Source: Candidatus Eiseniibacteriota bacterium | GTDB lineage: Bacteria; Joyebacterota; Joyebacteria; Joyebacterales; Joyebacteraceae | NCBI GenBank assembly: GCA_030600655.1 | Contig: JAUVLP010000009.1 | Coordinates: forward strand, 1 to 41,058 | Direction: 5' to 3' | DNA length: 41,058 bases | Shown: positions 9,454 to 18,541 of the stretch, in pieces | How the letters are laid out: each line of letters starts with the position of its first letter | Position numbering within the stretch: the first letter of the stretch is position 1 | The notes under the pieces: model-generated | The model's input: the letters and a program-made list of their open reading frames with translations, nothing else | What the model was told of the DNA's origin: nothing | The model's database searches: none | Position numbers and translations under genes: made by a program

Positions 9454-9816
9454 CTATCTCGTCACCGCGTCGATGGCCGCGCGTTCTTCACCCTCAACCA
9501 TTACCACGACTTGATTGGGAACACACACAATACTCCTGCCTGGGGCGCTGATTCTACCCATCCTGCTACAGATATGATGCCGGCACGGAGACAGGTCTAT
9601 CCTGACCCACCCTGCCTCCACAACAACGACAGTGTCTCCCTTGGGCCCCGGAACGACCAGTTCAGCGTCCTCCGTAAGACTCATGGTCTCCCTGAACCCG
9701 CCGGCGCCCTCGACGACCACCGAACCACCCATCCCCTTCCCGCCGAGCGGAAGAACAAGCATCGCAAGCGCTGCTCCCACCATCAGGAGAAACAGCAACC
9801 TGTCCGCCGGCGTCAT
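9454..9816 (-). CDS. NusG domain II-containing protein (EetA-like)
   Basis: MTPADRLLFLLMVGAALAMLVLPLGG TM anchor, then ...GWVRIDLSPCRHHICSRMGRISAPGRSIVCVPNQVVV; GGGGGA upstream of ATG at 9816. Confidence 0.75.
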   Translation of the reverse strand: MTPADRLLFLLMVGAALAMLVLPLGGKGMGGSVVVEGAGGFRETMSLTEDAELVVPGPKGDTVVVVEAGWVRIDLSPCRHHICSRMGRISAPGRSIVCVPNQVVVMVEGEERAAIDAVTR

Positions 9817-9860
9817 GATCCCCCGTTCGATTCTGAATCGCCCCACTCCCCGTCCCTCCG

Positions 9861-10865
9861 TCAATCGCACCACACGAAATCCGTATCTCTGCCACAGCTT
9901 GCACAAGCCCCGTCCAGAACGCCGTCAGTATCTGTGGCGTAGCCAGTCCGCGACACGAGCACGTGCCCGCACCCGGGACAACGCGTGTCCGATGTCGCAC
10001 TCCCGCCGGCGTTCCCGAGGTAGACGTACCGGAGTTTCTCCCCCGCTATCTTGTAGGCACGCTCGAGTGTCTCCAGAGGCGTTGCCGGGATCTCCATCTT
10101 GAAGGTGGGGAAATAGCGTGAGATGTGAAGCGGAATCGACGGCGATATACCCGCAAGGAAATCAACCAACTCGTGAAAGTCCTCGTCTGAATCGTTCAGC
10201 CCGGGGATAACAAGGTTCGTAACCTCGAGGTGCACGCGCGCTGCCGCAAGCTGAATCGTCCGTTTGGCCGCCTCTACACCGTCGAAATGACAGTAGCGTC
10301 TGTAGAACTCACCGCGCATCGACTTTAGATCGACATTCATCGCATCGATGATCGGAAGAAGCTCCAGAAGCGGTGGCTCATTGATGATACCGTTCGTGAC
10401 GAGAATATTCTTGAGTCCTCGCTCGCGTGCCAGCGCACCCGCATCGAGAATGTACTCGAACCAGACCAGCGGCTCTGTGTATGTGTATGCGATGCCGAAC
10501 GAACCGTTCTCGGTGGCGATGCGCACGAGTTCCTCAGGTGAGACCGTGCTTGTGACAGCGGGGGCCTGCGAGATGCTCCAGTTCTGGCAGAAGTCGCACC
10601 TCAGATTGCAGCCATTGCAGGCCACGGAGAGCACCTGACGCCCCGGACAGAAGTGATAGAGCGGCTTCTTCTCAACCGGGTCCATCGACATGGTCACGCA
10701 CTCCGCGAAGTTCTCCGCGTAGAGCGTGCCTCCGTGGTTCACCCTGCCGAGGCAGATGCCATGCCCATCATCGGGAACACGACAACGCTGGGGACAAAGT
10801 TCGCACTCGACACGCCCGCCATCGAGCTTCGTCCAGTACTTCGCCTCAATCACATGCTGCTCCAT
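9861..10865 (-). CDS. amrS: AmrS-like radical SAM enzyme (AmmeMemoRadiSam family)
   Basis: CELCPQRCRVPDDGHGICLGRVNHGG...ACNGCNLRCDFCQNWSISQ (CxxxCxxC)...IAYTYTEPLVWFEYILDAGALARERGLKNILVTNGIINEPPL. Confidence 0.88.
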   Translation of the reverse strand: MEQHVIEAKYWTKLDGGRVECELCPQRCRVPDDGHGICLGRVNHGGTLYAENFAECVTMSMDPVEKKPLYHFCPGRQVLSVACNGCNLRCDFCQNWSISQAPAVTSTVSPEELVRIATENGSFGIAYTYTEPLVWFEYILDAGALARERGLKNILVTNGIINEPPLLELLPIIDAMNVDLKSMRGEFYRRYCHFDGVEAAKRTIQLAAARVHLEVTNLVIPGLNDSDEDFHELVDFLAGISPSIPLHISRYFPTFKMEIPATPLETLERAYKIAGEKLRYVYLGNAGGSATSDTRCPGCGHVLVSRTGYATDTDGVLDGACASCGRDTDFVWCD

Positions 10866-10906
10866 ATATCGGGCCGGTCTCCCGGACCTCGTCCACTCGC
10901 TTCGGC

Positions 10907-11950
10907 CTACTCGCTCAGTTCGAATCGCCCTTCCAGACCCGACGAGATGAGGATCTCCTCGATCTCATCGCCCTCCTCTCCCCCCGTGACTATTACAGCT
11001 TCGACGCCATCGGTGCGCTCGACGAACCGCATTCCCCGTCTGGCTCCCATCACGAACACGGCCGTGGCCAAGGCGTCCGCGTCCTCGCAGCGCTCGGTGA
11101 CGATGGTCACGCTCATGACGCCACGAGCCGGAAGACCGGTCGACGGATCGAGGATGTGATGATACCGTTCGCCGTCCCTGAGTATGAATCGCTGGTAGTC
11201 TCCGGAAGTGGCGACGCTTTCATCGCCCAGACTGAGCACCCCCAGGAGGCCATCCTCCCTCGGATGCTTGAGTCCAATCCTCCAACTCCCCCCCTCAGAG
11301 GGAAGACCCAGCATTCTGACATCTCCCCCGGCATCTATCACGGCTGCGTCGACGCCGGCCATTCTCAGCATGTCGTACGCCCTGTCGACTGCGCGCCCCT
11401 TGGCTATCCCATCCAGGTCGATGCGGACATCAGTGGAAAGCGTGAGGCCGCCGCTCGTCGGATGAAGGCGGATCTGCTGGTAACCGACCGTCGACAGCGC
11501 CTCACGGATCTCCTCATCGGTCGGGAGATCGGCCCCCTCCTCAAACGTCCACAGATCCACCAAGGGTGCTATGGTAACGTCGAATGCCCCGCCCGTCATG
11601 CGTGAGATCGCCTGCGACCGTGAAATGATGGTGGAGACATCGAGGTCTATGTAGGTCCGCTCCTCGCCGGGACTCCGCGAGTTGATTTCTTCGACTGCGC
11701 TGTCGGGGCTGAATCTCGTCGCCACAGAGTCCAGGTGAGCTATCGTAGCGAATGCCTTATCAATGGCGCTGTGCAGAACGTCCTCGTCCGGATCGATAGC
11801 GGTGATCTGGACTATCGTACCCATCAGCAACCTGTGTTCAGTCAGCCTTTTGGGCTCGTTCCTTTTCCTCACGGCGAACATGACCATCAGGAAAACAATG
11901 AGAACAACCGCAGCGATCTGCCAGACTGTCCGGGTCCGGCTTGCGTTCAC
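10907..11950 (-). CDS. apbE: FAD:protein FMN transferase ApbE
   Basis: GTG start at 11950 after AGGGGGG; TEHRLLMGTIVQITAI...DLDGIAKGRAVDRAYDMLRMAGVDAAVIDAGGDVRMLG...YHHILDPSTGLPARGVMSVTIVTERCEDADALATAVFVMG. Confidence 0.93.
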   Translation of the reverse strand: MNASRTRTVWQIAAVVLIVFLMVMFAVRKRNEPKRLTEHRLLMGTIVQITAIDPDEDVLHSAIDKAFATIAHLDSVATRFSPDSAVEEINSRSPGEERTYIDLDVSTIISRSQAISRMTGGAFDVTIAPLVDLWTFEEGADLPTDEEIREALSTVGYQQIRLHPTSGGLTLSTDVRIDLDGIAKGRAVDRAYDMLRMAGVDAAVIDAGGDVRMLGLPSEGGSWRIGLKHPREDGLLGVLSLGDESVATSGDYQRFILRDGERYHHILDPSTGLPARGVMSVTIVTERCEDADALATAVFVMGARRGMRFVERTDGVEAVIVTGGEEGDEIEEILISSGLEGRFELSE

Positions 11951-12037
11951 GATACCCCCCTGTGAATGAACCAGTGTGTTACGACACGCGATTCCACCGT
12001 CGCACCCCAAGGCTACGGCCGGCGCAGAAACAACGGA

Positions 12038-13012
12038 CTAGCTGGCGATGGTGACGAGCGCAGATGCGGCTATGATGGCACCCAGAACGGCATGAAGCCG
12101 TATCGCCATCCTCTGTGCTTCCAGGAGCGACTTCGGATCGTTGTAGTGGATCCAGCAGCCGGCGACAACCGTCCGCACGATACCGAAGGCCAGAATGGCG
12201 ACCAGCGAGAGTGGTATAAGGCAACCTGTGAAAACGGCAGCGAAGAGTGATGCGAATACCAGGATTGCCAGCGTGAGAACCCCGCCACGCGCGGCTGAGC
12301 GCGGACCGAGCATCACCACGAGCGTTCGTTTGTTTGCTCGCGAGTCGGAATCCACATCCGGGATCTCGTTGACCCAGAGAACCAGCACGATCGCGAAGGA
12401 GATGGGAAGCGATGCCACTACCACATGCCACGACATCGTGCCCGCCTGGACGAAGTATGCACCAGCAACCGGTAAAACACCAAAACTCAGTGCGATGGCC
12501 AACTCGCCCAGCCCGCGATAACCCAACCGCAGAGGCGGCGCCGTGTAGCCATACGCCGTAAGAACGCCGACCAGCCCAAGTCCGAGAATGAACCAGCCCG
12601 GCGTCGCCAGACTCAGATGGATGCCGATCGCGGCGCCCAACGCCAGTGCGATGAGAGAACCGCGAAGGAAAAAACTCTCAGGAAGCAAACCGGCCTGGAT
12701 AAGGCCGCTTCCCCCATTGAGTGAACTCCGTGTCGTACTGTCCCTGTCAGCTCCGCTTTTCGCGTCGAAGTAGTCGTTGGCCATATTGGCGCCGGCGTGC
12801 AGAGCGACCATCGCGACCATTGTCTCGAAGAAGAACATCCAGTTGAAGGAAAAACCATTGGGCCTCAACCAGAAAGGAAGCGTTGCTCCGATGACGACTG
12901 GAACAACCGACGAGACAAGGAACGGCGCCCGCAGTGCTCTCAGGAAAAGAACCAGCCCACCAGGCGTCTTGTCACCTTGCCGAAGTTCCATATCTCCCGT
13001 CGCTTTGGCCAT
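12038..13012 (-). CDS. UbiA/MenA-family prenyltransferase (1,4-dihydroxy-2-naphthoate polyprenyltransferase-like)
   Basis: HAGANMANDYFDAKSGADRDSTTRSSLNGGSGLIQAGLL...VLWVNEIPDVDSDSRANKRTLVVMLG. Confidence 0.85.
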   Translation of the reverse strand: MAKATGDMELRQGDKTPGGLVLFLRALRAPFLVSSVVPVVIGATLPFWLRPNGFSFNWMFFFETMVAMVALHAGANMANDYFDAKSGADRDSTTRSSLNGGSGLIQAGLLPESFFLRGSLIALALGAAIGIHLSLATPGWFILGLGLVGVLTAYGYTAPPLRLGYRGLGELAIALSFGVLPVAGAYFVQAGTMSWHVVVASLPISFAIVLVLWVNEIPDVDSDSRANKRTLVVMLGPRSAARGGVLTLAILVFASLFAAVFTGCLIPLSLVAILAFGIVRTVVAGCWIHYNDPKSLLEAQRMAIRLHAVLGAIIAASALVTIAS

Positions 13013-13016
13013 CCGC

Positions 13017-14021
13017 CTATCTGCCTTTCTGATGTCCCAGCGCACCGACCATGGATATCGACTTCGTGGGACAAACGCTCAGGCAGACGCCACATCCGAT
13101 ACACTTGGAGCTGGCAATCTCGTGACGCTCTCCGGGCTCACCTTCAATGGCCTTGACCGGACAGACCTCCTTGCACTTCCCGCTACCGTCACATCCTCTG
13201 CCGATGATGGCCCTCGGTCTGGCCTTCACCTCGTCGATAATTGCCTTGGTAGGACAGACTGCCGCGCAAATGCCGCAGTTCGTACACTTCGAGTAGTCTA
13301 TGACGGCAAGGTTGTTATCCATGTGTATCGCATCGTGGGGGCATTTCTTGACACACAGCTGACACGCGATACACGAAACCTCACAGACGGCCTTTGCAGC
13401 CTTCCCCTTGTCGTGATTCGAGCAGCGGATGTGAACCCGCATGTCTATCGACACCAGTTCGATGATGTTGACGGGACAGGCCTCCACACACTTCCCGCAC
13501 CCCGTGCAACGCTCCCGATTGATGTGCACGATGCCCTCGTCGTCGAGCTCCACCGCATCAAAGGGACAGACCGTCTTGCACGTACCGAGGCTCAGACATC
13601 CGAAGATACACGCCTTCGAACTGCCACTCACCAGCATGGCCGCGCGACAGTCCTCTATGCCATCATACTTGAGGCGCTGAACCGAGTTGGAGAAACCGGC
13701 GGAGCAATGCACGACTGCAACCACAGGCAAGATCTCGCCCGCTTTTGTTCCAAGGATTCCGGCCACCTTCTCTGCGGTATCGCTTCCACCCGGGGGACAG
13801 GCTGCAGGGATCTCCCCCGCCGCCACGGCAGCCTCAGCGTAACCTTGACAGCCAGGGAAGCCGCACGCTCCGCAGTTCACACCGGGAAGCGCCTCGAGTA
13901 TGTCGAGCACCTTCGGATCTCTGTGGACCGCAAATGCCTTGGATGCAACCGCGAGGATGGCGCCGAAGAGCGCCGCCATTCCCGAGAGCGTCAACATCGA
14001 CTTGGCTACGACGGACAGCAT
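13017..14021 (-). CDS. rnfB: Rnf complex subunit RnfB, ferredoxin-cluster-rich form
   Basis: LEALPGVNCGACGFPGCQGYAEAAVAAGEIPAACPPGG plus repeated ferredoxin motifs (CTGCGKCVEACP, CIACQLCVKKCP, CTNCGICAAVCP, CIGCGVCLSVCP). Confidence 0.95.
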   Translation of the reverse strand: MLSVVAKSMLTLSGMAALFGAILAVASKAFAVHRDPKVLDILEALPGVNCGACGFPGCQGYAEAAVAAGEIPAACPPGGSDTAEKVAGILGTKAGEILPVVAVVHCSAGFSNSVQRLKYDGIEDCRAAMLVSGSSKACIFGCLSLGTCKTVCPFDAVELDDEGIVHINRERCTGCGKCVEACPVNIIELVSIDMRVHIRCSNHDKGKAAKAVCEVSCIACQLCVKKCPHDAIHMDNNLAVIDYSKCTNCGICAAVCPTKAIIDEVKARPRAIIGRGCDGSGKCKEVCPVKAIEGEPGERHEIASSKCIGCGVCLSVCPTKSISMVGALGHQKGR

Positions 14022-14042
14022 CCTATCCCCTTGAGAGAACCG

Positions 14043-14651
14043 TTAGATCTTCAGACCTGAGAAACCAAGGAACGCTATCGCCATAAGGCCGGCGACGATG
14101 AATGTGATCGGTATTCCCTGCATCGACTTCGGGACACCTCCGAGCTGCAACCGCTGGCGAATTGAAGCCATCAGCACCAGTGCCAGAGTGAATCCAACTC
14201 CAGCCGCGAGCCCGTGGACCACCGTGTATATGAAACTGACTGTATTCGGAAGGTCGGTTATGATGAAATCGTCCACGTTGACGACCGCAACACCAAGGAC
14301 AGCGCAGTTCGTCGTGATGAGAGGGAGGTAGATACCGAGAGACCTGTGCAGAGCCGGCGATGTCTTCTCGATGACCATCTCCACGAACTGAACAAGTGTC
14401 GCGATGACCAGGATAAAAGCGATAGTCCTCAAGTACGTGATCCCGAGCGGCTCCAGCACAAAGACATAGACAAACCACGTTACGAGCGACGCAATCGTCA
14501 TAACGAAGATGACGGCCATCCCCATGCCGAGCGCCGAGGCCGGGTCCTTGGAAACGCCGACGAACGGGCAGAGGCCCAGGAATCTCGCCAGAACGAAATT
14601 GGAGACGAAAATCGCTCCTATGATGATCGCGAACAGCTGGCCAAGATCCAT
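14043..14651 (-). CDS. rnfA: Rnf complex subunit RnfA
   Basis: MDLGQLFAIIIGAIFVSNFVLARFLGLCPFVGVSKDPASALGMG...SLGIYLPLITTNCAVLG. Confidence 0.95.
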   Translation of the reverse strand: MDLGQLFAIIIGAIFVSNFVLARFLGLCPFVGVSKDPASALGMGMAVIFVMTIASLVTWFVYVFVLEPLGITYLRTIAFILVIATLVQFVEMVIEKTSPALHRSLGIYLPLITTNCAVLGVAVVNVDDFIITDLPNTVSFIYTVVHGLAAGVGFTLALVLMASIRQRLQLGGVPKSMQGIPITFIVAGLMAIAFLGFSGLKI

Positions 14652-14711
14652 CTCTCTCCCACCTCTCACTCCGGCGCCCGGTCACATCCCCCACGCGCCG
14701 CTGTTCCTCTG

Positions 14712-15332
14712 CTAGCTGGAAGCGTCTTTCTTCAGCTTCCTCTTCCGTCTGTCGTCCAAGGTGTTGAAATAGCCCATGAGAAGCCCGAGCGTGATGAACG
14801 CCCCGGGCGCCATGATCATGAGCAGAACCGGTTCGAAACCGGGCCCGAAGACCATGTATCCCATAAGCTTCCCGCTTCCCAGAATCTCACGGATAGCGCC
14901 AAGCAGGACCAGCGCAAACGTGAATCCCAGACCCATTCCGATTCCGTCCAGAGCTGACAGGAAGATGCCGTGCTTCGACGCGTACGCCTCCGCGCGGCCG
15001 AGAATGACACAGTTCACCACAATGAGCGGGATGAAAATACCGAGTGATTTTGACAGCTCCGGCAGGTACGCCCCCATCATCAGCTCGACGATAGTAACGA
15101 AGCTGGCGATGATAACGATGAAACACGGGATCCTGACCTTCGCCGGAATGAGCTTCCTCAGGATCGAGATCACCATGTTCGAACCGATCAGAACAAACGT
15201 TGCTGCCGCACCCATCCCCAGAGCATTCTCCACGGACGTCGATACCGCGAGAGCCGGGCACAGGCCGAGCGCCAACCGGAAGACCGGGTTCTCATCGTAG
15301 AAACCCTTGGTGAATTCCTTCATCACGCTCAT
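14712..15332 (-). CDS. rnfE: Rnf complex subunit RnfE
   Basis: FTKGFYDENPVFRLALGLCPALAVSTSVENALGMGAAATFVL...LGIFIPLIVVNCVILGRAEAYAS. Confidence 0.95.
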   Translation of the reverse strand: MSVMKEFTKGFYDENPVFRLALGLCPALAVSTSVENALGMGAAATFVLIGSNMVISILRKLIPAKVRIPCFIVIIASFVTIVELMMGAYLPELSKSLGIFIPLIVVNCVILGRAEAYASKHGIFLSALDGIGMGLGFTFALVLLGAIREILGSGKLMGYMVFGPGFEPVLLMIMAPGAFITLGLLMGYFNTLDDRRKRKLKKDASS

Positions 15333-16150
15333 CGAACCACCTCCGGACTACCGGCATCATCTTCTTCCGCTGCATCTTTCGCCACATCTCCAGCCACATC
15401 TCCAGCCACATCTCCAGCCGCATCTCCAGCCACATCTTCGACCGCGTCTCCGGCTGTATCGTCAGCCGCACCGTCATCGTCTTCTGCGACCATCGTGCCG
15501 CCGGCGGACTCACACGGCGCATCATCACCCTCTACGAAGGCAAGAACGAGTTCCAGTCCTCGCCTGACGGAATTCGTCACGGCCTCGGAACTGATGGTCG
15601 CCCCGGTTATGAAGGTGATCCCCTTCAGTGTATCGCTCTCGACCTTGACGAGTTCGTCCGGAGCCAACTGATCGAACCGCTTCTGGAACCACGGCCGAAC
15701 GCCGGTCTCGTCCTTGGCGTTTCCGGAAAGCACGGCCCACAGTGTGTTCTTTGACTCGATCTCCAGAATCCTCGCACCCAGCCCCGGTGTTTCCTTCTGA
15801 TCCGTTATCTTGATCCCGCGGATGGTCCCGTTCGGGTCTACACCGACGATCGTCTCTATCGTGCCGGAGTAACCCTTCCCGTAAGCCTTGAACGAGTATC
15901 CGACCAACTCTCCACTATCGTACGCCGTGAAGTACTCGAAGCGATGACCTGCGAGCATGCAATCGGTAATCGTCTGCTCGAACGTCGCATCGGGACTGCA
16001 GGCCAGTGCTTCAATTCGCGCGGCCACCTCTTCCTCGCGCTTGTACTTCTCCGTGATTCCATGCGTGGAGTTGTACACGGCCGAAAGCCCATAGCTCGCA
16101 ATGAGCGCGATGATCGTCAGTGTGCCAACCAATTTGAAGAAATTACCCAC
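15329..16150 (-). CDS. rnfG: Rnf complex subunit RnfG with acidic repeat tail
   Basis: FMN-binding region GVDPNGTIRGIKITDQKETPGLGARI...KGITFITGATISSEAVTNSVRRGLE followed by DVAGDAAGDVAGDVAGDVAKDAAEEDD tail. Confidence 0.92.
   Translation of the reverse strand: MGNFFKLVGTLTIIALIASYGLSAVYNSTHGITEKYKREEEVAARIEALACSPDATFEQTITDCMLAGHRFEYFTAYDSGELVGYSFKAYGKGYSGTIETIVGVDPNGTIRGIKITDQKETPGLGARILEIESKNTLWAVLSGNAKDETGVRPWFQKRFDQLAPDELVKVESDTLKGITFITGATISSEAVTNSVRRGLELVLAFVEGDDAPCESAGGTMVAEDDDGAADDTAGDAVEDVAGDAAGDVAGDVAGDVAKDAAEEDDAGSPEVVR
15371..15450. repeat. Imperfect 12-bp tandem repeats (CCAGCCACATCT type) coding for the RnfG GDVA tail
   Basis: tgcatctttcgccacatctccagccacatctccagccacatctccagccgcatctccagccacatct read directly. 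Confidence 0.9.
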
Positions 16151-17198
16151 TCGGCTTCACCTCCCCGAACTTCTTCGGTCGCGTACGTCCGTCGATGAGC
16201 GGAGTTGCGATGTTCATGAGCAGAATGGAATAGCTGACGCCCTCCGGATATCCGCCTATCAACCTGATGACGGTCGTGAGGATCCCACAGCCGACACCGA
16301 ACACAAGCATACCTCGCGGCGTTACGGGCGAGGTCACCATGTCCGTGGCCATGAAGAAAGCTCCTAGAATCAACCCCCCGGAGAGAATGTGGAACAACGC
16401 GTTCCCCGTGAAGAGACCGGACGTACCACCAAAGACCGAGGTCAAAACGGCGACAGTCATGATGTAGGCAGCGGGGATGCGCCACGAGATGTAGTGCTTG
16501 AACATCAGGTACGCGGCGCCTATGAGAAGCAGAAGAGCGGACGTCTCGCCGATGCAACCACCGACGTTTCCAATGAACAGGTTGGCGATCGCATCGGAAG
16601 ACCCAAGGTGCGCCACGACCTTTACCGCCTGAACGGTCTGGTGTGTCGTAGAAGCCGGATCCGATATGATGGCTCTAGCGCTGTTCATGATCGCAAGCGG
16701 CGTCGCCTGTGTCAGAACATCGATCTCTGAAAGAGACAGCCCCGACAATGTCCCTCCCCTACCCGGCAACCACTTCGTCGTCATGTGAACGGGCCAGGAT
16801 GCGAGCAGGAATGCGCGGCCGAGAAGCGCGGGGTTCAGTGGATTGTACCCAAGTCCGCCGAACACTTGCTTGCCGATGGCGATCGCAAAGATTGATCCAA
16901 CGACCGGGATCCACCACGGCACGCCCGGTGGGATATTGAACGCCAGGAGTATGCCTGTCACGAGCGCGCTTCCGTCCGTCACAGCCACCGGCACACCTCT
17001 GAGCTTCTGAATCACGGCTTCAGTCAGGACGGCAGCCGCGCAGGCCAGAAGCGTGAGGAAGAGGGCCCTCAGACCGTAGAAATAGACGGATCCAATTATG
17101 GCAGGCACCATCGCGATGACGACGCTGTACATTACCTTCCGCACCGAGACATCATCGCGAATATGTGGGGAGGCTGAGACTACCAGGTGCTCCTGCAT
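16143..17198 (-). CDS. rnfD: Rnf complex subunit RnfD
   Basis: MQEHLVVSASPHIRDDVSVRKVMYSVVIAMVPAIIGSVYFYG...GGLGYNPLNPALLGRAFLLASWP...LTQATPLAIM. Confidence 0.93.
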   Translation of the reverse strand: MQEHLVVSASPHIRDDVSVRKVMYSVVIAMVPAIIGSVYFYGLRALFLTLLACAAAVLTEAVIQKLRGVPVAVTDGSALVTGILLAFNIPPGVPWWIPVVGSIFAIAIGKQVFGGLGYNPLNPALLGRAFLLASWPVHMTTKWLPGRGGTLSGLSLSEIDVLTQATPLAIMNSARAIISDPASTTHQTVQAVKVVAHLGSSDAIANLFIGNVGGCIGETSALLLLIGAAYLMFKHYISWRIPAAYIMTVAVLTSVFGGTSGLFTGNALFHILSGGLILGAFFMATDMVTSPVTPRGMLVFGVGCGILTTVIRLIGGYPEGVSYSILLMNIATPLIDGRTRPKKFGEVKPSG

Positions 17199-17212
17199 TC
17201 GCCCGCTTCTCC

Positions 17213-18541
17213 TTACTTGGTCGGTGTCGCGCTCTTCTGAGCAGCCAGCAGCTTCCCATACTTGAAATAGTGAATGAGCCGTCGCTTTGACGGGCAGACG
17301 TACGAACATGACCCGCACTCGATACAGTCGTTGAGCCCGATCTCGACGGCCTGTTCAATCCTCTCGTTGATAACGAGCTTCTCAAGCATGACGGGAACAA
17401 GCTTCATCGGACAGACATGGACGCAGGCTCCACACCTCAAGCATGGATCCGGCTGCCGCTCGTTCACCTCACCGCGGGCGAGAAAGAGAATCCCCGACAT
17501 GCCCTTTACAACAGGGATGTCGGTCGTGAACTGCGCCACCCCCATCATCGGACCGCCCGAAATCATTTTGCCTGCATCAGTCTTCAGTCCTCCTGCCTGC
17601 TCAATGAGACTCGACAGGAGTGTACCGATGCGCGCCATGAAGTTCGACGGCCTCGCGACAGGCGACCCCGTGAGAGTCAGGATCCGCCTCACAAGTGGAC
17701 GTCCAAGATAGCACGCCTCGTAGACGGCGTAGGCTGTGCCTATGTTCTGAACGACTACACCGACGTCCATGGGAAGGCCGCCGGACGGAACCTGGCGCCG
17801 CAGTAGCGCGTCAATCAGCTGTTTCTCCGCCCCTTGCGGATACTTCACCTGGACAGCCGTTACCGTGATGTCCGTTCCATCGTGAAGCGCAGCTCTGAGT
17901 GCTGCGACAGCATCCGGCTTGTTCGACTCCACTCCGATGATCCCTCTGCCGGCTCCGACTGCCTTCATGAGAAGCTTCATGCCTCTCAGCACATCACCCG
18001 GGCGTTCCAGCATGAGACGGTGATCGGCCGTGAGCCACGGTTCACACTCGGCCCCGTTCAGAATGACAGTGTCGATCGGCTTGGAATCAGGCGGGGAAAG
18101 CTTTACGTGTGTGGGGAATGCAGCTCCCCCTAGACCGACTACACCGGCATCCAGCGTGATCTTCCGAATCTCGTCAGCTGTCAGGAATTCGACGTCGTCG
18201 CGAGGCTTGACACTTTCGTGCCACTCATCCAGCCCGTCTCCCTCAATGACGATAGCAGTATCCTCACCGCCCCCGGGGTGCGGAAACCTGCCGACAGCCG
18301 CGACCTTGCCGGAAATCGATGCATGGACCGGAACAGAAACGAAACCACCCGGCTCGCCGATTCTCTGGCCGACCTTGACGTCGTCTCCTACCGAGACGCA
18401 GACCTCAGCCGGAGTTCCGAGAGACTGTCTGAGCGGTATCACCACACGCTCAGGAAGAGCCGCCTCGGCTATTTCGACTGAGTTGGTCAACTTCTTCGAA
18501 GCCGGAGGGTGAACGCCTCCGGAGAAAGTCTTGAGTCTCAG
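17213..18541 (-). CDS. rnfC: Rnf complex subunit RnfC; probable CTG start at 18541 (track ORF starts later, TTG 18490)
   Basis: In-frame extension upstream of 18490 reads LRLKTFSGGVHPPASKKLT, the canonical RnfC N-terminus; C-terminal CLRCGACVHVCP and CIECGSCSYVCP clusters. Confidence 0.9.
   Translation of the reverse strand: MRLKTFSGGVHPPASKKLTNSVEIAEAALPERVVIPLRQSLGTPAEVCVSVGDDVKVGQRIGEPGGFVSVPVHASISGKVAAVGRFPHPGGGEDTAIVIEGDGLDEWHESVKPRDDVEFLTADEIRKITLDAGVVGLGGAAFPTHVKLSPPDSKPIDTVILNGAECEPWLTADHRLMLERPGDVLRGMKLLMKAVGAGRGIIGVESNKPDAVAALRAALHDGTDITVTAVQVKYPQGAEKQLIDALLRRQVPSGGLPMDVGVVVQNIGTAYAVYEACYLGRPLVRRILTLTGSPVARPSNFMARIGTLLSSLIEQAGGLKTDAGKMISGGPMMGVAQFTTDIPVVKGMSGILFLARGEVNERQPDPCLRCGACVHVCPMKLVPVMLEKLVINERIEQAVEIGLNDCIECGSCSYVCPSKRRLIHYFKYGKLLAAQKSATPTK

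Noticed and set aside
12777-14060. 427-aa plus-strand ORF antisense to rnfB and the prenyltransferase
   Set aside because: Spans two clear minus-strand genes; no recognisable protein features.
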